64,000 nt of DNA from contig JAEBUN010000001.1 in NCBI GenBank assembly GCA_023014365.1, positions 3,224,001-3,288,000 on the forward strand. Direction: 5' to 3'. The stretch's first letter is position 1. Every line of letters begins with the position of its first letter. Source of the DNA: Lepiota brunneoincarnata. Lineage: Eukaryota > Basidiomycota > Agaricomycetes > Agaricales > Agaricaceae. Positions 31,938 through 44,180 of the stretch are shown one piece after another. Under the pieces are notes generated by a model. The model saw only the letters and a list, made by a program, of their open reading frames with translations. It searched no databases and was not told the origin of the DNA. Made by a program: the position numbers and the translations under genes.

Positions 31938-34483
31938 TAAGGGTATGGCAGCTCATGCTTGCTGCTTCCCACACATTATCAACTTGATTGCAAAGGTATT
32001 GTATATCATTCATAATTTGATAGTAAAACAATATCTTATGATGTGTTCTAGATATTTCTATCATTCTTTTTTAAGTGACCAAAGACTAAAAAGGTAATCA
32101 CAGTTGCTGCTGGAGGAAAGAGAACATATCAGGCAAAGGAGTCTGATCAATCAGGGATAGTAAACCAAGAGGAGGAGTTGTTGGAGAGTGGTGATGATGA
32201 TGAAGATGATGAAGCTAACAAGGTGGCAATTGAGAAGATTATGGAAGAGGAGGATGATATGGATGATGATAAGATTGTGCATGACAGACTTGTCATACAA
32301 ACAATGTGGGACAAGGCTATTCAGTATATAGCAGACAAAGGTGTGGAGTTAGATTGGGATGAGGATTCAAATGGCTCTACAGGATTTCCCCTGTGTGAGT
32401 CTAAATCTAACAAATATGCTATATGACTAATATATATTGTATATATTGCTGGTCTTGCTCATTGTGTCCATGACTCTCCACTACTCTCTGAAGAGTTTCA
32501 AAAGTGCATTGACCAAGATGATGAACTTCAAGGTGACCAACATACACTTACTCACAGGATTCCCACCAGATGGAACTCCAATCTTGCATGTCTCGAAGCT
32601 CATATTCACTTCCACCACATCATTGAATAGCTCACTGTTATAAGTACTTGGAATTTAAGAGCCTACCACTTGACTGATGAACAATGGGCTCTTGCTGAAG
32701 ACCTTTGTGTGATATTTTAATGGTATTTTGGTTGCCTACTCTTATTTATTTGAGAATATTAACTAATGTATATCCTAGATATTTGATGATGCTACAAAGC
32801 TTTTCTCATGTGCAGAGGTTCCTTTGATTGTTGATGTTATCCCAATGCTTAAGGAGATGGAAGATGGGCTTATGGCTGTTCAGGATGACATTGATAATGA
32901 ACTTTGTCCTGTTGTTTGGATTGCTGCTGAAGCTAGCCTTCTTATGATCCACAAGTATTCAATGTTTACTGTGGAGTGTGAGCTATATTTTATTGCTATG
33001 GGTGCATATTAGTTATTTGGGACTTGATATTTTATTGATGTTTTCTAGTTATGTGTCCTGACCACAAGCTGAAATGGTTCAAGGACAGGAAAAAACCAGC
33101 CAAGCTCATTCAAGATATCAAGAAAATGGTAATAATGTGTTTCAAGGAACAGTATACACATTTGTCTCCAGTATCTCAACAAGATTCAGCACAACATGTA
33201 CAAGTATGTTCTCTTTAGTATTTTCTTTGTATAATCTGGACTTAACTATATTGGGTATCATCATGTCAGTCAAAATGGGTGAAGAAGTCAACACCAGTTG
33301 AAGCTTCTAAGCCATTTGATACCATTGACTACTATTTAGCTGATCCTCTTGAATCATCTCAGATGATTCATGAGCTTGGTGGATATATCAAGTACTGGAC
33401 TCAAGCTCTTACAACATGACCAGCACTTGCAAGAATGGCACTTGACTTTTGTTCTGTACCTAGTGAGTTGCAAACTTGTTTTACATAGTTTTTTTATTTA
33501 CTCTGGACATATTAGCTTCCTCTGTTGATGCTGAGCAGGCATTCTCCAGTGGCTGATTTCAAATTAATCATTTGCAATATAATATGAATTCCCAAACATT
33601 CAAAGCTCAGGTTGCACTTGGTTCTTGGGTTGACTCACCAGCATATTCTGGATTTCAGGCAAGCCCAGAACATTATCAAGCAGTCTATGAGTGGAAATGA
33701 ATCAGAATAAATGCAGTCTTCAATTGAATACTGTATCCTTTGTTACCAATGGTGTATTTCAATGTTTGTAATATGTAACCTCTATATATCTTGTGATGTG
33801 ATAAAATTGCTGAGTAGCAGTGATCTTTTCCGATTTTTTGACTCTAGAATCAGGCAAATTGGCAGAGAAATGAATATCCTTATGGATTTAACATACATTA
33901 ATTATGTTATCAGATCACCAAAATGAGGTATACAAGTGATATTGTCAATATCTGCCTGAGTTCAGGGCATCACCCCTCCAAACTCTGTAAATCACTACCT
34001 GTTGTATGTTATTTTTCAATGGTATACAAATATTGGTACAATGCAGCTACAGATAATAACAGGTAACTGCAGGTACCTGTCAGATATGACTAACTGGTAA
34101 CCAAATCTGGCTGCACCTGTGACTCAGTAACAGTTGCATCATGGTTGGATCTGTGACAGTCCCTAGCATGCATCAGTGGAGATTTGGTAGCATTGCTGGG
34201 CTAGTGCTATTTCAGACTTCAAGGTGGTATGTAGGTTATCAAGATCAACAGCAAAATGGTGGGCCCAAGTGGAGGTGAGGTCACATTCAGGATGAACTGT
34301 GATGTTTTGATAGTATCCTTTATTAGTGAAGAATGGGGAGATACTGGTGCTGGCACTAGGAGCATTGTTGTAGGCAAACTCAGCTAGTGGTAGTAATTCT
34401 GACCAGTTGTCCTGTTGGTAGTTACAGTAGACCCAAAGGTATTGTTCAAGGGTCTAGTTGGTGCATTCCATTTGTCCATTGCT

Positions 34484-35195
34484 TGTTATGAAACAGTCCA
34501 GACTGAGAGGAACAGGAGCAATTATTTGACTTTACAAGATGGGTACAGGAAACCACAGACCAGTTGTGAGCACAGGAATATGAAGATGAAGAAGGGGAAT
34601 ATTACAATGCTATACAGGACTTGGCAAGAGAAGCAGGAATGGAGATAACTCTGGAGGATATTCTGGAATACCCTGAGGACAAGGAGGATAGCCATGGATC
34701 AACCGATCCAACCTCCAATATGGATGGAAGCACTGAGAGAATGGAGAGCGAGAATGGAAGAGAACCCATGGAGATAGAATTGGGAGAAGAAGATTATGAG
34801 TCAGAGGAAAGCAATGGAACATCACACAGCAGTGGAATGGAGAACAAGGACACTGACTCATTGTAAGATATAAATAACAGTAGGATGCCATCAGCTAGGA
34901 TGCGCATCATGGTCAAGACTGCACAGGACAAGTAGAACAGCCCAATAACCTATAACAAGTATATAGTATCTCATAGGTATATAAGGCCTGTACAAGTAGA
35001 GATTAAAGCCTCAAGCTTTAATCTTGTTAACAGCGGTCATTAACCCTCTCTGCCTTAACTTGGCAGTATTCCCTCATTATCTCATTGAGCACGATCCACT
35101 AAGCTCTGCAAGGCCAACCATCTTGGACACCTTGTAGAGTGATTGAAGGCCATCTCCAGTTATCCTTGGATACAGAAGGAGCACGGATCATAACA
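34484..35195 (+). repeat. 5' LTR of E1
   Basis: 712 bp, ends TGTTATGA/TCATAACA; near-identical to 42067-42783. Contains short ORFs on both strands that are not genes. Confidence 0.92.
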
Positions 35196-35553
35196 TTAGA
35201 TTAAAGCTTCCTTTGGACAACCTCCATTGTACATTCCATGGTATCGGTATGCCTTGTCACTACCCTTCCACACTGGCAGACAATATGGTCTATCACTATC
35301 CAAGTGCCAACCGTATCTGATGACATGCACCTTGTCGCTGTCCAGTGATACACCCCTGTAGAGCAGGCCACCATACCCTCTGCACCCTTGGTCAGATGCA
35401 CCAAAAGCATTGATAGGTCATCCACATCTTTAAGTGTTGATTGGGATAATGCACCCATAAGCAGTTGTATATAGGTCATCTGCACCTTCAAGCGTCAATT
35501 GGGATAATGCACCTGCAAGCGTTGTTTATTCACCTTCACCCCCACCTTCACCT

Positions 35554-37260
35554 TTGACTTCTTCCCTCTACACCCTGTCTACAAACCGAAACAACCCCCT
35601 TGCCACTGACTACAAAGAATCTAACAGTTCTGACTGGTCAACAACCGACTCCAAACCCGACTTCATACCCCCTCCACCATGGACCATAAAAAGAAAACAA
35701 AACCTATACCCCTCACTATTCACCCTCTGGTTCCTGTACCATACCCTACACAACCTACCGAGAGAGTTCAACATTGAACAGAACACCCAGGATACCCAGC
35801 ACCCCCAGCATCAGTTCTTCAATCCCTACCCACTACAACCACCAACTGAAAGAACTACCACCTCTACCTGCTCAAAGCTTGGGGAGCCGATTCATAGAAC
35901 ATCTACCCCATCCTCCAGTCCTCAACCCTCAACAAGTACAAGAACTTGCAACAACACTTGCAACAGGAACCCTCAAAAACATTCTCACCCCTCACATCAC
36001 CACTTGGATCACCAGTACACTCACCACCTCAATCCAGTTCCCCTGTACAATCTGAATCATCCAAAGTTAGCCCCACTACCAGGTCTATTCACACTTCCGA
36101 CAAGGAATCCACAACCTCTGACATTGACAATATGGCCTCCTCCGCAAAGATCAATATGTACACCCCCAACCTTTAATGGAGAGACTGACTACTACCACCT
36201 CTGGAAGGATGCAGTACAATTATACATTGATGCAAAGCCTGGTGCCTTTCTGATGACAAGACCAAGATACAATTTGCCCTTTCATACATGTCCACCAGCC
36301 CCACTGCAACATGGAGAGGAGCATTCCTGGAATCAAACAAAGAACTTGATAGAAGCCAGAACCTTCCAACATGGAAGAAATTCCTGGAAGGACTCGACAC
36401 ATCCTTTGCCCCAAACAATGTCCCCACAGATGCAATGGACAGAATCCACCACCTCAAACAGAATGGACAATATATCAACAATTACATATCCCAGTTCCAG
36501 ATACTTGCCTATCAGGTTGACCTTGGAGATGGAGTGGTGGCAGTCAACTATTTCAAGAACAGGCTGGATCACCCTGTCGCAATCAAGACAATTAGCCTCA
36601 ATCCAGGAAACAAACTCAACAACTGGTTCAAACAAGCTCAAACAGCATATCAAATACTACAAACTCAATGTGACTATATGCAAACTTGAGGAGCTCCCTT
36701 GTTTCCAACGACTTTGTGCCCTCACTCATTTAAAGGGAAAAGAAATGCTTTTATGTGCCATGTCCCACTCCCCTATCAAGCAACAGACCCTAATGCAATG
36801 GATATTGACCAACTTGCTGAAGCAGTCTACAACCTTGACTTTGAGGAAGAGCCAGATCTACTCACTGAGGAAGCTGATGAAGACGAGGAGACCGAAGAAG
36901 ACAGACTCCACCAGTTGGTACAAGAGCACACCCTATGAAGCCCTCAATGCAATCCTCACAGATGCCCAAAGAAGGGATCTCAAGGAGAAGAGATGCTTCA
37001 ACTGCTGCAAGACTGGACACTTCACCTGCAAATGCCCCACCAAGAAGACCATATATTGCCAATCTGAATTACCCCGCAATTTGGATGCCAGAAACCTGGT
37101 CAAATGCAATATCCAAAAGAAGACAAGCAAGTTATAGGAAGAAGAACTCCCTATACAACATACTAGAAGGTGCAACTGACGAAGAAGTCGAGGACATTTA
37201 TGAACACTTCGCAAATGAATCCAACCACCCAGATGCCCCTCTGGTTAAGGATTTTGCCTA
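35554..37260 (+). pseudogene. E1 gag, frameshifted
   Basis: The 527-codon open frame starting at 35554 mixes real and shadow frames. Gag homology starts near 36170 (TFNGETDYYHLWKDAVQLY), shifts frame by one base near 36255, and continues at 36288-36689 (ATWRGAFLESNKEL, FAPNNVPTDAMDRI, ISQFQILAYQVDLG). A TGA at about 36687 precedes the acidic linker (36699-36938, NAMDIDQLAEAVYNLDFEEE). The zinc knuckle CFNCCKTGHFTCKC (CX2CX4HX4C, about 36994-37035) is again in another frame. It coats the element RNA in the family; here it is broken. Confidence 0.8.
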
Positions 37261-40200
37261 AGGAGACTAGCCACCATATCTAGCCCTCCACAAAGACCCC
37301 CTTCCTTTCCTTATCCACACAATGATATTAATGTTGTAAAACTACAGGAATCGTCAGCACACATAATACATCTACCCTGCCAAATCCAAAAACACAAAAT
37401 CACTAAGGAAGGACCTGAAAGTGTGGAACTACTTGCCCTACTCAACTCAGAAGCAGCAGGAAATTTCATTGACCCTGGAATGGTCAGATAACACTCACTC
37501 AAGACAGTATCCCTTGATCGACCCATCAAAGTACAAAATGCTGATGGATCCATTAACAAAAATGGGACAGCCACCCATTATACAACCCTCAACCTAACGG
37601 TTAATGGAAAGGATATGGAGATCAAACCAAAAGTAGTCTCCCTTGGAAGCCCAAGACTCATCCTTGGATTTCCTTGGCTCGCAGAACATAACCCAGACAT
37701 TGACTGGGACACCAAACAACTATGCTGGAGAAACAAATGTTGGGACAACACTATCTTCCGAGAACTCATCCAATCTATGGAACCCGATTGGATTTACAAT
37801 GACCAACTCAACCACATCTTTACCCTCGAGCCTACAAGCTTTGAAGAAATCAACTTCAAAGCCTCAGCATCACAATTCCTTGCTGTACAACATGTAGAAA
37901 AGAAGAACGATGACCCAAGAAAAGTTGTACCCACAGAATTCCACGAATACCTCCCAGTATTCAGCAAGAAACAAGCCGAACGATTTCCCCCACAACAACC
38001 ATGGGATTACAAGATTGAACTCAAGGAATCATTCAAACCAATTGCCATGAAATCCGACCGACTCTCCCTTAATGAAGAAAAAGAACTCAACACATTTCTT
38101 GAAGAAAATCTTCAGAAAGGATATATTCAACCATCTGAATCACCAATGGCCTCACCTTTCTTCTTTGTAGGAAAGAAAGACAGGAAGCTATGCCCCTGTC
38201 AAGACTACAGGTACCTCAATGAACATACTGTCAAGAACACATACAACCTTCCCCTCATCTCACACATTCTCAACAAACTCCAAGGATCACGATATTTTAC
38301 CAAACTTGACATACAAGCAGGATACAACAACATCCATATACACAAAGGAGATGAATGGAAAGGAGCCTTCAGAACACCCCAAGGATTATTCAAACCTATG
38401 GTCATGTTTTTTGGAATGTGCAACTCCCCAGCAACCTTCCAAACCATGATGGACTCACTATTCCAAAAACTCATTGATAATGGGGGAGTAATCGTTTACA
38501 TGGACGACATCCTCATTCATGCAAAAACAAAACAAGAACTCCGACATCTTACAAGAGAAGTACTCAAGATACTTAAAGACAATGATCTATACCTCAAGAC
38601 CGAGAAATGCGAATTTGAACACCAACAACTTGAATATCTAGGAGTTATCATCACTCCAGACTCAGTCTCAATGGACCCAGCAAAGCTCAAAGGCATTGCT
38701 GAATGGCCAACACCAACTACCCCATGTGATGTATGCAAATTTATAGGATTTTGCAACTTCTACCAGAAGTTTATACATCAATACGCCACATGGGCCAAAC
38801 CCCTCAATGCCTTAATGTCCAAAACCAAGAAATTTGAATGGACAGAAGAGTACCAAAATGCCTTTGATACCCTCAAGAGAAAATTTCAAAGTGAACTGGT
38901 ACTAATGGTACCAGACCAAGACAAACCCTTCGAAATCAAATGTGATGCATCACTATTTGCATCAGGAGCAGTCCTCCTCCAATGCAATAATAACAGAGTT
39001 AAACACCCAGTCGCATACTTCTCAAAAGGATTCTCACCAGCTGAATGCAACTATCATTGCTCCAAACAGGAACTCTTCGCCATAATCCGAGCACTCAAGG
39101 AATGGCGCCACCACATAGAAGGATCATCTCACAAGACCATTGTATGGTCAGATCACGATAACCTTCGCTGCTGGAGAAAACCTGAAGATCTCAGTAGAAG
39201 ACAAGCTTGATGGATTGCTTACATGCAACGATTTGACATTGAAATCCGGCACATCCCCGGAAAGAAAAATGGACCAGCAGATGCTTTCTCAAGATGACCT
39301 GACCATGAACCCAAGATGAAGGACAACAAACAGATTGTTGCACTACCTGACAAATTCTTCACCCCAGAACAACCACAGCACATCCGTATTATTGATGAAA
39401 CCACCAAGCATGAAATAAAGGAGCTGTAGAAAAAGAAGAAACAAACTGACATCACCCAAGGAGACAATTCAGGACACCCATGTGTTCATGGAAAACTATT
39501 TATACCTCAAGATCTACATCTCAGACACTGCCTACTGCAAAGAGTACATGACTCACCAACCACAGGACACCCTGGAATTGCAGAAACCACCAGAAAACTC
39601 CAGGAGTATGCCTATTGGCCCAGGATGCGATCATTTGTCAAGAACTACGTCCGAGGATATGGTGCTTGCCAACAATACAAGATTAATTGCCACCCCCTAA
39701 AGCCACCGATTCAACCTATCCCTGGACCCTGTTCTACCCATCCATTCTTGAATATCTCGATGGATCTTATCACAGATCTACCCCTGGACAGACCCCATGA
39801 TTCCATACTGGTCATGGTCAACCAGCTTACGAAGGGGATAATTCTAGAACCTACTGTGAAAACTGCCAATGCAGACAAGATTGCCGAAATTCTTATCAAA
39901 CAGCTATTCTCTAGATTTGGCCTCCCTGAAAAGGTTCTCAGTGATTGCGACCCCAGATTTGCTGCCAAATCCATGAAAGAATTCTACAAACAACTTGGAA
40001 TCAAACAAGCACTCTCTACTGCCTACCACCCGCAGACAGACGGACAAACAGAGCAATTCAATCAAGAAATAGAACTATACCTTGGCATCTATTGCTCATC
40101 AAACCTGAACAAATGGGTAAAAGCACTTCCACTCCTAGAATATGTTCACAACTCAAAGACACATGCCAAATGCCAACATACCCCTATTTGAACTCCTCTA

Positions 40201-40918
40201 TGGATCAACCCCCAAAGGATTTCTGACCTCCAAGGAGCCAATGAACATTCCAGCAATAGGAGAGAAGTTTAAATACCTCGCCGAGATATGCCAAGAAGCT
40301 CAAGCTGCACATGAACAAACCAGACTAAAAATGGCTGCAAGATATAACTGGCCAGATATCAAACTAAAAGTTGGACAAAAGGTTTGGCTAGATAACCACA
40401 ACCTCCCAATTCAGTATGCCTCAAAGAAACTGGCCCAACACCAAGAAGGTCCCTTCACCATAACAAGAAAACTCGGACCTGTTACTTACAAGCTAAAATT
40501 ACCCATCAAATGGAAGATCCACAACAAGTTTCATGCAAGCCTCCTAATGCCTGCAGAAGAGAATGACACACATGGGGAATACAACACAGCCCCACCTCCT
40601 GACCTTGTCAATGGAGAAGAAGAATATGAGGTCAAGTCAATACTGCGCCACAGAAGATTCCAGAACAAGTATCAATTCCTAGTCAGATGGAAAGGATACC
40701 TTCCCACCAAGGACTCCTGGGAGCCAGAAGCAAACCTGGAGAATGCCAAGGAAATCATTGAAGAATATAAAAGGGCCCACAAACTAGACAGCCCCACCAA
40801 TGACCCAACCACCCAATACTCGAGCAACCACTCCAGACCTCCCAGAGCCAGACAACGATGGACACCTTCTCATCCAGGAAAGAATCATATCCCTGGTGAA
40901 CCGCATTGCAGGAAATAG
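37260..40918 (+). pseudogene. E1 pol: PR-RT-RNaseH-IN-chromodomain, broken
   Basis: Protease remnant near 37435 reads LLALLNSEAAGNFID, with Asn where the catalytic Asp of LDSGA is expected. Reverse transcriptase and RNase H are in one frame from 37615 to 39210, with the active site VYMDDILIH intact and KCDASLFASG in RNase H. Stops follow at 39208-39210 and near 39296 (both TGA where Arg is expected) and TAG near 39427. Integrase: HDSPTTGHPGI, a zinc finger with one Cys changed to Tyr, MDLITDLP, SDCDPRF and HPQTDGQTEQFNQ. A frame change near 40150 leads to the last part (40142-40918) with the chromodomain EEEYEVKSILRHRR ... FLVRWKGY. Confidence 0.88.
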
Positions 40919-42053
40919 CCAACCTGGCCCTGCCACCGATACCAGTTGACAACCAACCAGACAGGACCAACAGTCCTTATATCATCTGGCATACCTTCCT
41001 TCCCTCCAATCAACCCAAAATATGATCCATCCTTTTACATGAGGTTCCCTTTCATATTACCAGGAACCCATCTTAAATGCAGTCCAGCGATGGTACCCCT
41101 GGTTGACACCTGCTGGAAGACTATTTACTGCTCTTTTGTATCACAAGCGCCTCATCTACGACCGAACAACAGAATTCCAAGAACTATGCACCACTATTCT
41201 TTCTAGTGCAACAGAGGAACAGGACTGCGCTACCATTTCTGCCATGCTATCAACCACTCTCACTGAATTCCCATTTAAGAGTCCGATCCCAAGCCCTGAG
41301 CAATAGGAAGCAGAAGTCAGGACTGCCCCATCCTACCTATCAGGACCTACCACCCAACCTTCCAACCCTCCCATGGTGGATATGAATAACCAACCACCAA
41401 GTGCTATACAAGCTATATCTGCTTCTAATGATGCCCCCACCAGGACTACCACCAATCACTTATCCAACACCAGAACTCACTGCAATTGCTGCCATCGATT
41501 TGGCCATATCAAGGCAGGATGCCTGTGCTACCAATGTCGATATTGTCAAAAGATTGCCCCTGGCCATTACGAGAAGCACTGCGAAAGAAACCCTTACCAG
41601 CATCAACCTGCAAGTATAGTACCTGGCTTGTATTGCCTGCCCATGAGGAATACCAAGCAGAGCTCAATCCCTCACATGTGAAACCACAAACAACAATATT
41701 CGACACTATTATTGCAAACACCAAGCAGCACCCCTGCCTCAGCCAGACCCCTCCACACCCAAATTCAAGGTGCCCCCATCATCATTCCGACCACCAATGC
41801 CACCACCACATCTACTGGCAGAAGCCACTGACTTTCTGAATTGGTCCTTCAACGCACCCATCACCACTCGCTCCAGAGAACCCCTCATCATTGACCTCAC
41901 CCAAGACCCTACTATCCCTAGGCCACCAAGTTATCAAAGCGACTCTCCAGAACCTGACCCCTACTACAACTGGGACCCCGTTGCTGAATCAAACATCACA
42001 GGAGAACCTGTCAGATTATACTGAAGATATGTCTGATGAGGACATCAGACTGT
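40919..42053 (+). pseudogene. E1 post-pol ORF with two CCHC knuckles
   Basis: After the chromodomain there is about 1.1 kb of open but frameshifted sequence before the LTR. One part (41103-41306) gives a helical segment (WLTPAGRLFTALLYHKRL in adjoining frames). The frame 41373-41681 holds two zinc-knuckle-like motifs in tandem: CNCCHRFGHIKAGC (CX2CX4HX4C) and CRYCQKIAPGHYEKHC (CX2CX6HX4C). A later part (41770-42024) is Pro-rich and acidic. Knuckles usually sit in gag, so a second set downstream of pol is unusual. Function unknown. Confidence 0.55.
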
Positions 42054-42066
42054 ATGAAGGGGATAA

Positions 42067-42783
42067 TGTTATGAACAGTCCAGACTGAGAGGAACAGGAG
42101 CAATTATTCGACTTTACAAGATGGGTACAGGAAACCACAAACCAGTTGTGAGCACAGGAATATGAAGATGAAGAAGGGGAATATTACAATGCTATGCAGG
42201 ACTTGGCAAGAGAAGCAGGAATGGAGATAACTCTGGAGGATATTCTGGAATACCCTGAGGACAAGGAAGATAGCCATGGATCAACCGATCCAACCTCCAA
42301 TACAGGATGGAAGCACTGAGAGAATGGAGAGCGAGAATGGAAGAGAACCCATGGAGATAGAATTGGGAGAAGAAGATTATGAGTCAGAGGAAAGCAATGG
42401 AACATCCCACAGCAGTGGAATGGAGAATGAGGACACTGACTCATTGTAAGATATAAATAACAGTAGGATGCCATCAGCTAGGATGCGCATCATGGTCAAG
42501 ACTGTGCAGGACAAGTAGAACAGCCCAATAACCTATAACGAGTATATAGTATCTCATAGGTACATATATAAGGCCTGTACAAGTAGAGATTAAAGTCTCA
42601 AGCTTTAATCTTGTTAACAGTGGTCATTAACCCTCTCTGCCTTAACTTGGCATGTTCCCTCAGTTATCTCATTGAGCATGATCCACTAAGCTCTGCAAGG
42701 CCAACCTGTCTTGGACACCTTGTAGAGTGATTGAAGGCCATCTCCAGTTATCCTTGGATACAGAAGGAGCACAGATCATAACA
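42067..42783 (+). repeat. 3' LTR of E1
   Basis: 717 bp partner of the 34484 LTR; differs by a few substitutions and small insertions (for example an added TACATA-type hexamer near 42560). Confidence 0.92.
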
Positions 42784-44180
42784 TTGCTGATATACTGATT
42801 TCATAATTATACATGAATTCCACATTCTGGAATGATTCTTTACATAGAATCATTGGCTATATCATTAAAGAACTCTATAGAGGATTGGTACTATGTCCCA
42901 TAGTAGCCAGTTTGACCGAATTGAGGATATTTGAGCCTTGGAAGTGTTCAAACCAGTTCATTATGAATAAGCTTAGAGAACCAAGCTATCAGAATGCTCT
43001 CCAGAGGGATTCAGGACTCTACATAGCCTATCAAGTATACTCTGGTCACATCAAGGGACCTTACAAGCAGTTTTCTGATGAACTCGGATTTGTTTGAACC
43101 TAAAGAATGTACCTAGCAGCTGTTGCAGGTGTATTACACCTATAGCAAGTCCAATAATGATGACTGGACCTTGAAACAGAATGTCCAACATCCGGGAGGT
43201 AACAACTGATGCCCAAAACCCTAGAAAATATCAAAGACTCATAATTAACAAGTGCTTTGTGGGTCCCAGCACCTCAACATACTGTCTAACTGAGATTAAT
43301 TACAATGGATCAAGGGATTGTTCATCTACTATACATTCTGATCATAATTGATCTGAAGGCTTAACATGCTTGCGTGGATGCAGAATAATATAGCCATGCA
43401 TGGAACACATCTGGCTGGATTGCCATTCATCAATCAGAGAAAAACCCATAACCTAGGACAAGGCAGAAATGCTACCAAACCTTCCAAAATATTCTACAGT
43501 GCCTGTAATGATTAAGCTTATTGTTTTCTATTTCATATTTACTATTTCTCATATGTATCTACACAATATAAATGTGGTGGGGCTTGTTTGTGGAGAAGCA
43601 AGAGGTCTCATCCCTGCTTCCACATGCAAGTCTGCAAGCTGTGATCAAGAACAGTTTCAGAGGGCTATTTAGTCTGCATTGTTAAGTGTGATTTCTTTGG
43701 TTGTTGACCAGCCCAGAGACAGAGACAGAGAACAGAGTTTCAGAGTTCCAGAGTGCTAGAGACAGAGAGACCAGAGACCAGAGACCCTGCACTTTGAATT
43801 GACAGGGATTGTCCTTTCACTGTTGCACCATATCGCTAAGATAACTTCAACAGCCGTTTATTAACCTCTAAAACACTACTTTCTTGAATTTTGCTGTCAG
43901 AACATACCCCCAGAACACCCCAAAAGATGAAACTGTTCATTATCTATCTCAAATTACTTGTATAAGCTTAAGCTTATCAAATAATGGCTAAGCTTAGTGA
44001 AAACAAGCCTTCTATCTATGTTAAAACCCACAAACATTTCCATCTTTTCATCTGGAGCCCACCATGAGGGGGGTTTTCAGTTGAGTTTCATGAGACAAAC
44101 ACCAAAAGACTTGGACACTGGCCTGCCTTTCACCTGTGAAGCATAAAAAGGTTCAAACAAAGACTGTAAAATCACCCAAA
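42784..44180 (+). other. Leader/LTR-like region of E2, no supported gene
   Basis: About 1.4 kb of CpG-poor sequence. A 94-codon ORF at 42813-43097 has no recognisable domain. AGAGACAGAGA-type simple repeats lie at about 43712-43790, and a region beginning TGTGGTGGGGCTTG (near 43573) and ending GCTGTCAGAACA (near 43915) has the look of an LTR, but no second copy is in the window to prove it. The CTAAGCTTAG palindrome typical of E2 is already present here. Confidence 0.35.

Larger units (their letters stand above)
28554..33705 (+). pseudogene. hAT transposase, fragmented
   Basis: Possible start MPPKSKSQTAALAKR at 28554. A BED-type N-terminal segment follows an intron (YDHFDVSLAHEHHPD, YIFTCK near 29040-29120). 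Middle pieces lie at 29742-29860 and around the Tc1 insertion, where ILGF (about 30325) continues as GMAAHACCFPHIINLIAK at 31942-31996. Later exons include DDATKLFSCAEVPLIVDVIP (about 32783) and MCPDHKLKWF (33052). The C-terminal dimerisation region is clear: SSVDAEQAFSSG, then FQINHLQYNMNSQTFKAQV, up to about 33705. Premature TGAs at 33417-33419 and 33554-33556 both fall where an Arg CGA codon is expected. It encodes no working enzyme. Confidence 0.8.
28340..34165 (+). mobile_element. hAT-family DNA transposon with nested insertions
   Basis: Ends are short inverted repeats TAGGGAC (28340) and GTCCCTA (to 34165), flanked by a perfect 8-bp target duplication GCATGCAT (28332-28339 and 34166-34173), the size typical of hAT elements. 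It contains decayed hAT transposase exons on +, a solo LTR (29354-29737) and a Tc1/mariner element (30332-31937). Removing these leaves about 3.8 kb. Confidence 0.88.
26047..34483 (-). mobile_element. Ty3/gypsy copy B, interrupted by hAT and truncated
   Basis: Same family as A, C and D, sense on the - strand. Order left to right: 3' LTR 26047-26709, polypurine tract, antisense accessory gene (about 26830-27768), pol tail (27846-28339), then a hAT transposon (28340-34165) and more pol (34174-34483). Pol stops where element E1 begins, and the rest of copy B is not recognisable on the far side of E1. CpG decay is advanced. Confidence 0.8.
27846..34483 (-). pseudogene. Ty3/gypsy pol fragment, copy B (two pieces)
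   Basis: Two pieces, 27846-28339 and 34174-34483, join across the hAT insertion and match copy D 61380 to about 62180. They encode the pol C-terminus with the chromodomain-like tail and the end of integrase. The 8-bp duplication GCATGCAT of the hAT event lies at the joint. Reverse transcriptase and RNase H are absent. Confidence 0.8.
34484..42783 (+). mobile_element. Complete chromodomain Ty3/gypsy element E1
   Basis: LTRs at 34484-35195 (712 bp) and 42067-42783 (717 bp), both TGTTATGAA ... GATCATAACA, flanked by the 5-bp duplication TTGCT (34479-34483 and 42784-42788). Order on +: gag with zinc knuckle, protease, reverse transcriptase, RNase H, integrase, chromodomain, then an extra ORF region before the polypurine tract GAAGGGGATAA at the right LTR. 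All genes carry frameshifts or stops. The LTRs are close in sequence, differing by small indels. Confidence 0.9.

Noticed and set aside
35554..37137. 527-codon ORF taken as one protein
   Set aside because: Only its central and last parts match gag; the rest is a shadow frame. Gag homology moves between frames at about 36255 and 36938.
42813..43097. 94-codon ORF as a host gene
   Set aside because: No recognisable domain, CpG-poor, and it lies between two retroelements; treated as part of the E2 leader.
42784..43100. Continuation of copy B pol to the right of E1
   Set aside because: The sequence after the TTGCT duplication does not match copy D pol beyond 62180, so copy B had already ended here before E1 inserted.
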